Assembly (NCBI GenBank): GCA_023450085.1
Contig: JAEXHI010000027.1
Location: 13,726-77,725 of the forward strand
From: Bacteroidota bacterium
Lineage (GTDB): Bacteria > Bacteroidota > Bacteroidia > Sphingobacteriales > Sphingobacteriaceae
Length of the DNA stretch: 64,000 nucleotides
Reading direction: 5' to 3'
Part shown: positions 47,001-56,533 of the stretch, one piece after another
Numbering within the stretch: position 1 is the first letter of the stretch
How the letters are laid out: each line of letters opens with the position of its first letter
The notes under the pieces: generated by a model
What the model was told of the DNA's origin: nothing
Databases searched by the model: none
Seen by the model: the letters and a program-made list of their open reading frames with translations, nothing else
Made by a program: the position numbers and the translations under genes

Positions 47001-47697
47001 TAACGCGATGTATTTAGCTGGTTTTGATGTGAAGGACGTTCACATGACCGATTTAATCTCGGGCAGAGAAACTCTAGAGGACATCCAATTTATTGGTGCT
47101 GTGGGTGGTTTCTCTAACTCTGATGTATTAGGTTCTGCAAAAGGTTGGGCAGGTGCATTTTTATATAACGAAAAAGCTCGTGTGGCTTTAGAGAACTTCT
47201 TTAACAGAGAAGATACTTTATCCGTAGGTATTTGTAACGGTTGCCAGTTGTTTATTGAATTGGGACTAATTAACAAAAACCACGAAGTAAAACCTAAAAT
47301 GCTCCACAACGATAGTCATAAACACGAAAGTGTATTTACTTCGTTGGTGGTTCAAGAAAACAACTCTGTAATGTTGTCTTCATTGGCAGGTAGCACTATT
47401 GGTGTTTGGGTTTCGCATGGCGAAGGTAAATTCCAATTGCCGTACGAAGAATCGAAATATCAGATTGTTTCCAAATACGGATATGACCAATATCCTGCTA
47501 GTCCAAACGGTTCTGATTACAACACTGCCATGATGTGCGATGATAGCGGCCGACACTTAGTGATGATGCCTCACATTGAGCGCTCATTATTCCAATGGCA
47601 CTGGGCAAATTACCCTGCCGGTAGAAAAGATGAAGTTTCTCCTTGGATGGAAGCTTTTGTAAATGCTAGAAAGTGGTTGGAAAACCAAGCTAAATAA
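44032..47697 (+). CDS. purL: Phosphoribosylformylglycinamidine synthase (large single-chain form)
   Basis: The protein has 1221 residues from the ATG at 44032; the upstream TTG at 44011 lies inside the promoter. It has the N-terminal linker domain, FGAM-synthase halves (FSQVNSEHCRHKIFNG; AETHNFPTTVEPFNGAATGSGGEIRD, given here as AETHNFPTTVEPF and GAATGSGGEIRD), and a C-terminal class I glutaminase with GICNGCQ (nucleophile C1068) and PHIERSLFQWHW. This is the large type, not the small PurL/PurQ/PurS form. It converts FGAR, glutamine and ATP to FGAM in purine synthesis. It is followed by a strong terminator, so it is a single-gene unit. Confidence 0.98.
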   Translation: MIHFFLGQSDEVFVVQTNQILSQTDTEKLEWLFGGAKLSAESTLTGFFVGPRAAMITPWSTNAVEITQNMSMEGIIRIEEFKKVDEGFAAYDPMLSQKYQELGQDVFTINIKPEPILEITDIAAYNKQEGLSLSDEEVDYLNGLSKKLERPLTDSEVFGFSQVNSEHCRHKIFNGKFVIDGVEQPTSLFKLIKKTSETHPNDIVSAYKDNVAFVKGPKVQQFAPSKPDEPSFYETKDFDSVISIKAETHNFPTTVEPFNGAATGSGGEIRDRLAGGQGSLPLAGTAVYMTALSRLEENRPWEKGVEERKWLYQTPMDILIKASNGASDFGNKFGQPLITGSVLTFEHEEHNRKLGFDKVIMLAGGIGYGKVDQAKKQEPKTGDNIVVLGGENYRIGMGGAAVSSADTGEHGSGIELNAIQRSNPEMQKRAANAVRAMVESDHNTIVSIHDHGAGGHLNCLSELVEATGGKIDLDKLPVGDPTLSAKEIIGNESQERMGLVIGEEHIATLQKIADRERSPMYTVGKVTGDHRFTFESATTGAKPMDLALSDMFGSSPKMIMEDKTVNHNYQEVAYNQDKINEYLEQVLQLEAVACKDWLTNKVDRCVGGRVAKQQCAGPLQLPLNNVGVMALDFQGKEGIATSVGHAPLSALIDAGAGSRIAIAESLSNIVWAPLKDGLKSVSLSANWMWACKNEGEDARLYQAVQACSDFAIDLGINIPTGKDSLSMKQKYKDGDVIAPGTVIISAAGNCNDITQVVEPVLQKDGGNIYYINLSNDTYKLGGSSFAQILNKIGNETPDVKDAAQFSTTFNAIQDLIKAGKIKAGHDVGSGGLITTLLEMCFADKNLGANLDITSLGETDALKVLFAENISLVFQADESVEAILNAKGVKFHKIGTATEQATVNVANGAQNYSFDIEHLRDVWYKTSYLLDRKQSGEVKAKERFDNYKNQPLKFNFPAQFDGKKPVIDASKPRPKAAILREKGSNSEREVANAMYLAGFDVKDVHMTDLISGRETLEDIQFIGAVGGFSNSDVLGSAKGWAGAFLYNEKARVALENFFNREDTLSVGICNGCQLFIELGLINKNHEVKPKMLHNDSHKHESVFTSLVVQENNSVMLSSLAGSTIGVWVSHGEGKFQLPYEESKYQIVSKYGYDQYPASPNGSDYNTAMMCDDSGRHLVMMPHIERSLFQWHWANYPAGRKDEVSPWMEAFVNARKWLENQAK

Positions 47698-47699
47698 AG

Positions 47700-47730
47700 A
47701 ACAAGGCCCGCTAAATAAGCGGGCCTTGTT
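47700..47730 (+). terminator. Intrinsic terminator after purL
   Basis: A 13-bp perfect stem (47700-47712 with 47718-47730; core AAGGCCCGCT / AGCGGGCCTT) with a 5-nt loop is followed by TGTTTA. It starts 3 nt after the stop codon. Confidence 0.92.
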
Positions 47731-47950
47731 TGTTTAAAACAAACTCAAATTACCCCCTTCTGGTTTGTTGAGTTTAGGCCTATATTTTTCATCTCACTGA
47801 GCAGACTTAAATTTGAATAAAAACTACCCAGCAATCTTACTTAACACGTATTTTTTGAATTTTAAAGTATTGAACCTGAATAAATAGAAAGTTGGCCGTC
47901 TAATTAGCACTTAATTAATTAGTTTTACGGCAACAACATAACTAATCGAA

Positions 47951-49189
47951 ATGAAGATTGCAATTTTGGGAGCGGGAATTTCAGGTCTTAGTATAGCAAA
48001 ATTACTGAAGAATAATTTTGAGGTACAGATATTTGAACAGGAGAACAAACCTGGAGGAATTGCAAAAACTGAACTGACAAATGGCATTGCTTATCACCAT
48101 ACAGGTGGCCACTGTTTCAATTCCCAACATTCGGAAGTACTTGATTTCGTTTTTGACCATATTATGTCTCGAGAAGATTGGAATATGGTAAACAGAAAAG
48201 CTAAAATCCAACTAAACAATTTTGAGGTACCCTATCCTATTGAATACGCAGTAAAAGATATCTATAAGCAAGACCCGAATTTAGCACTAAATATTGCTTC
48301 CGATTATTTTTCTAGTGACAGCGGGGCTAACAGTTCAAATTTACTACAATGGTTCGAAAACAATTTTGGGAAAGCACTAACCGATGTCTATTTCAAACCT
48401 TACAACGAAAAAATTTGGAATAAAAGACTAGAAGAAATGAGCCCAATTTGGGTCAAAGACAAATTGCCTGTTCCAGACAAACCATCCTTTTTACGTAGTC
48501 TAATTGAAACGGAAAATGATCAAATGCCTCATCGTTTCTTTTTCTACCCAAAAAGTAACGACCAAAACACTTTCATTAGCAAACTGGCCCAAGATTTAAA
48601 TATCAATTATAATTACGTAATCAATAAGATTGATTATAATACATCCTTAAAAAAATGGACACTAAATAACGAAGGTGGCTTTGACCTTGTTATTAGTACT
48701 ATTCCGTTAAACATTTTGCCCCAACTGCTCAGTAATGTACCTAACCATGTTTTAGATAATGCAAAAAAGCTAAAGTACAACCAACTAACCACTATGCTCT
48801 GGCAAAGTCAACCAACTGAAAATACCTGGACGTATATCCCAAATAAAGCTAAACTAGCTCACAGATATATTCATATTGGAAATTTCTTTACACCAGTTCA
48901 AAACTTTACCATTACAGAAGCAATAGGTGCATATTCCTTTGAAGAGATGGCTCAAAGTGAGAAAGGAAATCCCTTTTTCATTAAGCCAATTTCCCATCAT
49001 GTCTCCAATCATGCCTATGTGGTTTTCGACCATGAGTACGAAACAGCAAAAAAAGAAGTATTGAGTTATCTAAATCAAATTCAACTACATACCTTAGGCC
49101 GATTTGGTGAATGGCAATATTACAATATGGATATCTGCATCAAAAGAAGCATTGAACTCAGTAAAAGTATCATCGAGAAATACGGTTAA
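47951..49189 (+). CDS. UDP-galactopyranose-mutase-like flavoprotein (NAD(P)-binding, amine-oxidase fold)
   Basis: The protein has 412 residues. The N-terminal FAD motif is AILGAGISGLS (GAGISG at 7-12), followed by EQENKPGGIAKT. The YHHTGGHCFNSQH and RKAKIQLNNFEVPYPIEY segments are typical of the UGM/protoporphyrinogen-oxidase-like group, and YFKPYNEKIWNKRLEEMSPIW matches the mobile-loop region of such enzymes. It probably prepares a furanose or related nucleotide sugar for the surface glycan. A possible -7 box TAGTTTTA (47920-47927) lies 23 nt before the start. The flippase gene follows 2 nt after its stop, forming the head of a five-gene run. Confidence 0.82.
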   Translation: MKIAILGAGISGLSIAKLLKNNFEVQIFEQENKPGGIAKTELTNGIAYHHTGGHCFNSQHSEVLDFVFDHIMSREDWNMVNRKAKIQLNNFEVPYPIEYAVKDIYKQDPNLALNIASDYFSSDSGANSSNLLQWFENNFGKALTDVYFKPYNEKIWNKRLEEMSPIWVKDKLPVPDKPSFLRSLIETENDQMPHRFFFYPKSNDQNTFISKLAQDLNINYNYVINKIDYNTSLKKWTLNNEGGFDLVISTIPLNILPQLLSNVPNHVLDNAKKLKYNQLTTMLWQSQPTENTWTYIPNKAKLAHRYIHIGNFFTPVQNFTITEAIGAYSFEEMAQSEKGNPFFIKPISHHVSNHAYVVFDHEYETAKKEVLSYLNQIQLHTLGRFGEWQYYNMDICIKRSIELSKSIIEKYG

Positions 49190-49191
49190 CC

Positions 49192-50619
49192 ATGGGAGCA
49201 AAAAAAAATGCTATTGCCAATTCTTTCTTGTATTTTTTCAAATACCTAGTCCCATTGGCGACATTTCCATATTTAACTAGAATTCTCAGTAAAGAAAAGC
49301 TAGGCAACGTTTTTTTTATTGATTCTATTGTACAATATCTTTTGATTTTTACTGCTGCTGGAGTTCCTCTATATGCAATTAGAGAAATTTCAAAACTGGG
49401 CAAACAAATGGAACAAAAAACTCGATTTGCCACAGATTTAGTCGTTATTCAGTTCATAATATCCATTGGAGCTGTGGCTGTATTACTCCTAAGCCCATAT
49501 GTCTTTCCCTCTTTATGGCAAAACATTTGGTTAATCAGGATAGGATGTATTTCTATTATATGTTCTTCTTTTTTGGTAGAATGGTATTTTCAAGCGACAG
49601 AAAACTACAAGTATATTACCTATCGCACAGTAATTATCAAAACCATAGCTGCAATTTGCATCTTATTCTTCGTAAAAAAACAAGATGATGATATTAGCTA
49701 CTACCTACTTGTTAATCTCTTTATATTACTAAACGCAATCGTGAATTTCTATTTTTTTTGTAGAAATTCCTCTAAAATTCATTTAAAAGGAACGAGAATC
49801 ATACCTCACCTAAAACCGCTACTGATTTTTTTTCTCCTCAATTTATCCGTTAGCATATACACCATATTAGATACCGTAATTTTAGGTTTTTTAACCAATT
49901 CAGTCTCGGTAAGCCTCTATAACGTCCCTTTGAAAATTGTAAAGATAGCAAGCGGCTTTATTTTAAGTATAGGGTTTGTATTGATACCGACCATGTCGCG
50001 CTATTACAAGTTAAAACAAACTGAAAAAATAGAGACGATGGTATCGCAAATGCTAAATATCACCTTACTGTTTGCTATTCCTTTCTGCTTGTTTTTTTTG
50101 CTTCTATCTAAAGAAATTATTAGTATCACCGCCGGAACCTCTTACATTGAAGCGCATATCATACTTGTGGTATTAGCGCCACTACCCTTAATCATCAGCT
50201 TTTGCAATGCCTTGGGCACACAATTCCTATTGCCATCTGGCGAAGAAAAAAAAATACTACAGGCCACAGGAATAGGATTAATAATCAGTGTACTTTCCAA
50301 TATCATTCTTATCAAAACCTATAATTATCTAGGAAGTGCGATAGCCTGTTTACTAACGGAGACTTTTGTATGCGTTTACATCTATTACCATGCTCGAAAG
50401 AGAATTAAACTCAGCATAGACAAAAAATTGTTATGGAACATTATAGTTGCAGCCACTACAACCATAATAAGCTATTTCATTACAAAGCAATATCTAGATG
50501 GATTGATGCTCATTTGCGTAAACGGATTTTTATATCTTGCGACATTTATCGGTTCACATTTTTTATTTTTCAAAAGTGACCATTTAAATGGCATCCTAAA
50601 CATTAAGCAAGCAAAATGA
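49192..50619 (+). CDS. Polysaccharide flippase (Wzx/MATE-like, PST family)
   Basis: The protein has 475 residues, almost entirely hydrophobic with about 12-14 helices. The N-terminal NSFLYFFKYLVPLATFPYLTRILSKEKLG is the classic start of Polysacc_synt (PF01943) proteins (here in halves FKYLVPLATFPYLTRIL and SKEKLG). It moves lipid-linked glycan units across the inner membrane. It overlaps the next gene by 4 nt (ATGA), and follows the UGM-like gene by 2 nt, so translational coupling is likely. Confidence 0.93.
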   Translation: MGAKKNAIANSFLYFFKYLVPLATFPYLTRILSKEKLGNVFFIDSIVQYLLIFTAAGVPLYAIREISKLGKQMEQKTRFATDLVVIQFIISIGAVAVLLLSPYVFPSLWQNIWLIRIGCISIICSSFLVEWYFQATENYKYITYRTVIIKTIAAICILFFVKKQDDDISYYLLVNLFILLNAIVNFYFFCRNSSKIHLKGTRIIPHLKPLLIFFLLNLSVSIYTILDTVILGFLTNSVSVSLYNVPLKIVKIASGFILSIGFVLIPTMSRYYKLKQTEKIETMVSQMLNITLLFAIPFCLFFLLLSKEIISITAGTSYIEAHIILVVLAPLPLIISFCNALGTQFLLPSGEEKKILQATGIGLIISVLSNIILIKTYNYLGSAIACLLTETFVCVYIYYHARKRIKLSIDKKLLWNIIVAATTTIISYFITKQYLDGLMLICVNGFLYLATFIGSHFLFFKSDHLNGILNIKQAK

Positions 50620-51572
50620 GCAGCGTAGCATTAATCATTGTATTTAATCATAATTACGAAGAGAATATCGAGAAACTGCAAAAAATATATGGTGGCCGAT
50701 TTCAGAATATTTGGTTTGTGGTACCTTTCTATGAGGGTTCTAGGCAAAATGTTATTCCGGTTTATGATAGCTCCTACTATTTCCAAGGCTTTATTGCTAC
50801 AGCCATTAATCACCTTAAAACCTACAACTTCGACAATTACTTAAACATTGCGGATGACCTGTACCTTAATCCACAAATAAATGAAGACAACTATCACCAC
50901 TATTTTAAGACTAACGAAGACACAGGCTTTATTTCTAACTTCTTTGATTTAAACAATTCTGCCGAAAGAAGGCCCTCTAGGCCCTATGCACCATATTGGA
51001 ATGCCATTACAACTGCCTTAAATCTACAATTCAACAAGGGGTTTGAATGGAACAATTACCTACCTTCCTATCAAGAAGCCACTAGGTTATTACAAAAATA
51101 TGGCATAAAACCAAGCAACGCCATAAGAACTAGAATGTTTTTCCCTTTTAAGCCAATCAGATTTAGCTTGAAAATAGATGACCTTAAATTCAGTTACCAT
51201 GGGCTCAAATTATGCTTATCAAACTTTAAATACCTCTTCAGCAAAAGAAGTATAAAATATCCATTGGTTGGTGGGTATTCCGACATCACTATCATTCCCA
51301 AATCAGCTGCAACAAATTTTGCAAAATATGCTCATGCCTTTGCCTCCCTTAATTTATTTGTAGAAATTGCATTGCCTACCGCTTTACTATTAGCTTGCGA
51401 AAAGATAGCTACGGAGGATAACCTAAGCTTAAAATGTATAACACATTGGCATATAGAAAGGTTAACCAACGACAACAACTATACCTCTGTTTCACAAATT
51501 AACGATAGTTTTCCCGAAGACTCTCTATATATACATCCTATTAAGCTAAGCAAAATAAAATCACCGACTTAG
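50616..51572 (+). CDS. Glycan-locus protein of unknown function, possible GT-A-type transferase
   Basis: The protein has 318 residues with no signal peptide or membrane helix. I do not recognise a family. The N-terminal half alternates strands and helices (VALIIVFNHNYEENIEKLQK, NIWFVVPFYEG) and has NYLNIADDLYLNP near residues 72-84, a D-D pair after a strand, which is reminiscent of the metal-binding DxD of GT-A glycosyltransferases. The C-terminal half holds YPLVGGYSDITIIPKSAAT. It overlaps the flippase gene by 4 nt and precedes the sortase gene by 47 nt, so it belongs to the same unit. A transferase role is inference. Confidence 0.7.
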   Translation: MSSVALIIVFNHNYEENIEKLQKIYGGRFQNIWFVVPFYEGSRQNVIPVYDSSYYFQGFIATAINHLKTYNFDNYLNIADDLYLNPQINEDNYHHYFKTNEDTGFISNFFDLNNSAERRPSRPYAPYWNAITTALNLQFNKGFEWNNYLPSYQEATRLLQKYGIKPSNAIRTRMFFPFKPIRFSLKIDDLKFSYHGLKLCLSNFKYLFSKRSIKYPLVGGYSDITIIPKSAATNFAKYAHAFASLNLFVEIALPTALLLACEKIATEDNLSLKCITHWHIERLTNDNNYTSVSQINDSFPEDSLYIHPIKLSKIKSPT

Positions 51573-51607
51573 ATCATTTAACGGTACTAATTTTTATCAA
51601 TAATTCC

Positions 51608-51615
51608 TATTTTTG
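51608..51615 (+). promoter_or_regulatory. Possible -7 box directly before the sortase gene
   Basis: TATTTTTG is an exact TAnnTTTG match but ends only 4 nt before the ATG at 51620, so a transcript from it would be leaderless or nearly so. It may be chance in AT-rich DNA. Confidence 0.25.
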
Positions 51616-51619
51616 GTAA

Positions 51620-54600
51620 ATGAGCTCTAAGTTGAATTTTAATAGATATCACCACACTCTTCTTGTTCTTATTTTGTCATTCTTATTGACCCCTTGTTTT
51701 GGTCAAGATAATTTTGGTAATGAATGGATAAAGAAAAACCAGAAATACATCAAAATAAAGATATCTGAAGATGGTGTCTATAGAATTTCTTACAATCAGC
51801 TACAATCATCTGGCATACTCAGTAACAATCCAGACCCTAAAAATCTACAGATTTTTTACCGAGGCCAAGAAATCCCCATCTATATCGAAGGCGAAAGTGA
51901 CGGAAAATTTGACACCTCCGATTTTATAGAATTTTATGGAAAAAAGAATGATGGCGAACTCGATAAGGTACTATATACGCCAGCAAGTTTGCAACCCAAC
52001 CCTGAAGTAAGCTTATTTACAGACGAATCCGTTTATTTCTTAACAATTTCTGATGCTACAACGGGCAAACGTTATCAAACCTTATCGGTAAATACGACCT
52101 CCACAGCCGAACCATTCATGTCATATACCTCTTCGGTTAACTTTGCCGAAGCCTACTATCCGGGAAAATACATTATTGAAGCCATGAGTCTTTCTGAATA
52201 TATTGAAGGTGAAGGCTATCTTGGAAATTTAGTTGCAATGGGAGGTTCTCAAAATAGAAGCATCAATACCCCAAATGCTATTTCTAATAGCACTTTTCTT
52301 CCACTACTAGAGTATTTTGTAGCAGGTAGATCAGATGCCTCTTCTACCAATATTAATGGATACAACCACCATTTACGCTTAGGCTTGAACAATACTACGT
52401 TAAAAGACACACTTTATAAAGCGTACGCTACCGTACGTTCTTCAGTTACAACTTCCGGTATTCTTCCAGCGGTATCTGTGGTTACTTTTTCAGCAGTAAA
52501 TGATTTGGGTGCAAATACAGACTATCAGGCACCAGGATATGCTCGACTTACTTATCCACGTTCTTTTGAAGCAAGCAGTTTCTCCTTTTTAGCTTTCAAA
52601 ATTAAATCTGCAAACACGAATTGTTCTCTTGATTTTTCTAATGCAAACTGGAACGATGCCTATATTTTAGAACCAGAAACTGGCAACAGGTACGCTGGCA
52701 CAAAATCATCAACCATTGTACAATTTAAAATCAACAACCCTCAAGACAAACAATTAATTGTTTACGACAGAACCGCCTTAAAAACACCTATACTAGAAAA
52801 TGTTCAATTTAATTTAATTGAAGCCAACACTTATAATGCTAAATTACTGATCATTACCAATTCAAAACTTAAGGAATCGGCTGCAGAATATGCTCAATAC
52901 AAAGTTTCCAAAGGATTTACTACGTTATTGCTTACGACCGATGAAATCTATGATCAGTTTTATTATGGAATCCATCATCCGCTAGCCATTAAAAACCTAG
53001 CTAACTTTCTGTTAAAAAGAGCAACCAATAAGCCTGAATACCTTTTCCTGTTAGGGAAAGGCTATGAAACACCTAAAATAAATCTTGCAGAAGATTTAGT
53101 ACCCACCATGGGATACCCAGCATCCGACAGTTTTTTCACCTCTGAAATCATAGATAATAATCTTGCTCCGGCCTTGGCCACAGGAAGAGTACCTGCCAAA
53201 ACAAATGACGAAGTAAGAATCTACCTAGAAAAATTAAAGCTATATGACAATCAACCGGTTGCTATCTGGAGAAAAAACATCATTAATATCTCTGGAGGAA
53301 AGAATAGCGGAGAAGATGTATCCTTCTCCAATTTTCTAAATAGTTTCTCAAGCATTGCTTCCAAGGAATATTTTGGTGCTAAAACAACTAGCTTTTATAA
53401 AAGTGTTACCGATCCTATTACCGATAATCTAATGGCTAAAATAAGCGAGCAAATTAACCAAGGAGTTAGTTTATTAAGCTTTTTAGGCCATGGAAGTACT
53501 ACCGCCACTGCAGTTTCTATTGGCAACCCTTCTTTCCTATCCAATAAAGACAAACTACTTTTTTACCTTATTAATGGCTGCAGCACAGGTAATGCCTTTA
53601 CCACTGGTTCTTTGGGAGAAGATTATATTTTTCAGCCTCAAAAAGGAGCTATAGGTTGGATTGGTACTAGCAGCGAAGGAATGGCCTCATACCTTTCAAA
53701 CTTTACCAGTTTGTTTTATCAAAATTCCTTCAACACAAATTATGGCGCATCTATTTCCAAAAACATGGCATTATCAACACGTGCCTATCAAAATGGAACA
53801 GACGTTTTCAACAGAGCTCACACCAGACAATATATATTTTTAGGAGATCCTACTATCGGATTCTATTCACCAACATTACCAGACTATGAAATCAAAAACG
53901 AGGACATTGGATTACGAGATCAAAATGTAACCGTTAACTCTCCAAGCATTAAGCTATTCACCATCATTAAAAATATTGGCAAGTCCACTTCAAACAATAT
54001 ACCTGTACTGGTAAGCAGAACATTGCCAAACAACACCATATATAATTATCCCATTTTTTCATATGAAAAGGTATTAAATACCGATACAGTGGTAATTGAA
54101 TTAGACAATAGCTTACCCAATGTTGCGGGAAACAATAAATTCACCATAACCATTGACCCACAAAACACTATTAATGAGCTTAGCAAAATTAACAACACTG
54201 CTGAGTTCAGTTACCTGATTAGATCTACTGGAATTACTCTGGTATCTCCACCAGAATTTTCGATCACTAATGAAACCGATATAAGCCTCAAAATACAAGC
54301 TAATGACATTTTCAGTAAAGAACAACAATATGTATTTGAGATTGACACAATAAAGACTTTCAACAGCAACTGGAAAAAAATATCTCCAAACATTAATGGT
54401 GACGCCTTTATTTCTTGGAAAGCAAGTGTTTCTTTAGAAAACCAGAAGGTTTATTATTGGAGAGCTAAACAATTAAACAATCAGAATAGCGATTGGCAAG
54501 CCAGTTCATTCACCTATATAAGCAACATTTCAAATGGCTGGAACCAATCTCATTATCAACAATATGATGATGTTTCCTTAAAAAACATTGTTTTTAACAA

Positions 54601-56524
54601 CAACACTAAGCAGTTTGACTTTACTAATACCGCATATCCTATTTTAATTAGGACAAAGGGAAACAATGGCCCTTCAAACGTTGAACGCCGAGTAAGAATC
54701 AGCGTAACAGTAGCTGCACTTTCATTTCACAGTACAGATTTTGACGGTTTTGGCATTGCAGCTTTTGACCCTATCAACCAATCCAACACCTACAACTATC
54801 CTAGCGTTTACAACTTCAAAAATGATGGTGTTAACGGAACGGGTCAGTTTTTATTTAACACTAATAATACTACCGACGTTGAAGCGCTTAACGAATATCT
54901 ACAGAATATTCCAGAAGGATACTTTGTAGTAGGTTTTAATGGCAAAAATTTTAATCCAAAGGCGCTGCCTCAAGCCACCCAAAACCTACTTACCAACCTA
55001 GGCTTAAACAAATTAACGATCATTAACAACGGAGAACCATATGCTTTCTGGACACAAAAAGGTAGCCATAAGAAAATAACTCCTTTGGAACTCACCGCCG
55101 ACTATAGCTCATCGACACCTGCTGACCAACAATTCATCGATTTCTCTTACGATTTACTTTATCCATGGGACAATGGAACCTTAACGTCCCAAAAAATTGG
55201 CCCTGCTTCAAGCTGGGGTGAAGCTACATTCGATTTCGCTACACAAAGTTCTGATAACTTAACTTATAATATTATTGGCATTAATCATAGCGGAATAGAA
55301 ACAACTTTAAAATCAAACCTCACTACACCGGCCATTGCTTTAACCGATATTGCATCTGATAATTACCCATTTCTTAAGCTAAGTGTAAACATCTCTGACA
55401 CACAAAATAAATCTGTTCCGAACCTAAAGGGATGGCGAGCAACATATAATCCTTATCCTGACATTGCTTTTAACCCAGATGTACAAAACACATTTCACAG
55501 CAGTACGATTAACCAAGGTGATTCAGTAAAACTATCAATTGGATATACAAATCTGGAAAAACAGATCTCAGATTCTGTGGTAGTTAAATATAAACTTACC
55601 AAAGCCGACAGAAGTATAGTTAACGGATCAATAAAAACCAGTAAACCTTTGGCATACAATGAAACGGATAAAGTATTTTTTTCTTTATCAACCAAAGACA
55701 TCCCTGGTGCAAACACACTTCAACTATCTGTAAATCCTAAGGACAATAAAGATAAAAACGAACTAAATAACTATGCGGTTTACAACATCAATGTAGTTAA
55801 AGATGATAAAGAACCAGTTATTGATGTTCTTTTTGACAACAAACGAATCATTAACGGCGAAGTAGTTTCCCCTACCCCAAAAATTTCAATAAGCATTGCT
55901 GACGAAAACAAATTCCTTTTACTAAAGGACACCACCAATATAGAGCTGTATCTGAAAAAAGAAGACGAACAGACCTATAAAAGGATAGCTTTTAGTGATA
56001 GCAAAGTAATTGTACAAAATACTGGTACTTCAAATAGCAATAAAATAGATTTTCTTTACTCTCCTAACACATTAGCAGATGGTAGATACAATTTAAAATT
56101 ACGCGGGAAAGATGTTAGCGGAAATTATAATACTGCCAGCGACTACCGAGTAGATTTTGAAGTGATTAACGAGCAAACCATCACCAATTTCCTACCATAT
56201 CCAAATCCTTTTACCACTTCTATGAAGTTTGTTTTCCAAGTAACCGGAAAAGTGCCAGACAAAATTAAGGTACAGATCATGACGGTAACGGGAAAAATAG
56301 TGCGAGAAGTCTTCAAAAATGAATTAGGTCCGATCAACATTGGCAATAACATTTCCAACTTTACCTGGGATGGCACCGATCAATTTGGCGACAGGCTTGC
56401 CAATGGAGTTTATTTCTACAATGTTATACTTGAAAACAACGACAAATCAGAGATCAAACATAGAGCCAATAATACCGATACTTTTTTCAAAAAGAACTTT
56501 GGAAAAATTTATTTAATGCGTTAG
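51620..56524 (+). CDS. Type IX secretion sortase-like protein (PorU2 type, gingipain C25 fold)
   Basis: The protein has 1634 residues with a signal peptide (LSFLLTPCFGQ near residue 30). The N-terminal part has the PorU start pattern WIKKNQKYIKIKISEDGVYRISYNQL. The C25 caspase-like domain lies at about 400-750, with catalytic H624 in FLGHGST and C654 in NGCSTG. Then come CARDB/Ig-like segments (about 770-1500) and a C-terminal FlgD/T9SS-type domain (FLPYPNPFTTSMKF...GVYFYNVIL, ending KIYLMR). It is much longer than P. gingivalis PorU (about 1160), fitting the variant called PorU2. It should sit at the outer membrane, remove sorting signals from T9SS cargo and attach a glycolipid. Confidence 0.9.
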   Translation: MSSKLNFNRYHHTLLVLILSFLLTPCFGQDNFGNEWIKKNQKYIKIKISEDGVYRISYNQLQSSGILSNNPDPKNLQIFYRGQEIPIYIEGESDGKFDTSDFIEFYGKKNDGELDKVLYTPASLQPNPEVSLFTDESVYFLTISDATTGKRYQTLSVNTTSTAEPFMSYTSSVNFAEAYYPGKYIIEAMSLSEYIEGEGYLGNLVAMGGSQNRSINTPNAISNSTFLPLLEYFVAGRSDASSTNINGYNHHLRLGLNNTTLKDTLYKAYATVRSSVTTSGILPAVSVVTFSAVNDLGANTDYQAPGYARLTYPRSFEASSFSFLAFKIKSANTNCSLDFSNANWNDAYILEPETGNRYAGTKSSTIVQFKINNPQDKQLIVYDRTALKTPILENVQFNLIEANTYNAKLLIITNSKLKESAAEYAQYKVSKGFTTLLLTTDEIYDQFYYGIHHPLAIKNLANFLLKRATNKPEYLFLLGKGYETPKINLAEDLVPTMGYPASDSFFTSEIIDNNLAPALATGRVPAKTNDEVRIYLEKLKLYDNQPVAIWRKNIINISGGKNSGEDVSFSNFLNSFSSIASKEYFGAKTTSFYKSVTDPITDNLMAKISEQINQGVSLLSFLGHGSTTATAVSIGNPSFLSNKDKLLFYLINGCSTGNAFTTGSLGEDYIFQPQKGAIGWIGTSSEGMASYLSNFTSLFYQNSFNTNYGASISKNMALSTRAYQNGTDVFNRAHTRQYIFLGDPTIGFYSPTLPDYEIKNEDIGLRDQNVTVNSPSIKLFTIIKNIGKSTSNNIPVLVSRTLPNNTIYNYPIFSYEKVLNTDTVVIELDNSLPNVAGNNKFTITIDPQNTINELSKINNTAEFSYLIRSTGITLVSPPEFSITNETDISLKIQANDIFSKEQQYVFEIDTIKTFNSNWKKISPNINGDAFISWKASVSLENQKVYYWRAKQLNNQNSDWQASSFTYISNISNGWNQSHYQQYDDVSLKNIVFNNNTKQFDFTNTAYPILIRTKGNNGPSNVERRVRISVTVAALSFHSTDFDGFGIAAFDPINQSNTYNYPSVYNFKNDGVNGTGQFLFNTNNTTDVEALNEYLQNIPEGYFVVGFNGKNFNPKALPQATQNLLTNLGLNKLTIINNGEPYAFWTQKGSHKKITPLELTADYSSSTPADQQFIDFSYDLLYPWDNGTLTSQKIGPASSWGEATFDFATQSSDNLTYNIIGINHSGIETTLKSNLTTPAIALTDIASDNYPFLKLSVNISDTQNKSVPNLKGWRATYNPYPDIAFNPDVQNTFHSSTINQGDSVKLSIGYTNLEKQISDSVVVKYKLTKADRSIVNGSIKTSKPLAYNETDKVFFSLSTKDIPGANTLQLSVNPKDNKDKNELNNYAVYNINVVKDDKEPVIDVLFDNKRIINGEVVSPTPKISISIADENKFLLLKDTTNIELYLKKEDEQTYKRIAFSDSKVIVQNTGTSNSNKIDFLYSPNTLADGRYNLKLRGKDVSGNYNTASDYRVDFEVINEQTITNFLPYPNPFTTSMKFVFQVTGKVPDKIKVQIMTVTGKIVREVFKNELGPINIGNNISNFTWDGTDQFGDRLANGVYFYNVILENNDKSEIKHRANNTDTFFKKNFGKIYLMR

Positions 56525-56533
56525 GTTAAGAAA

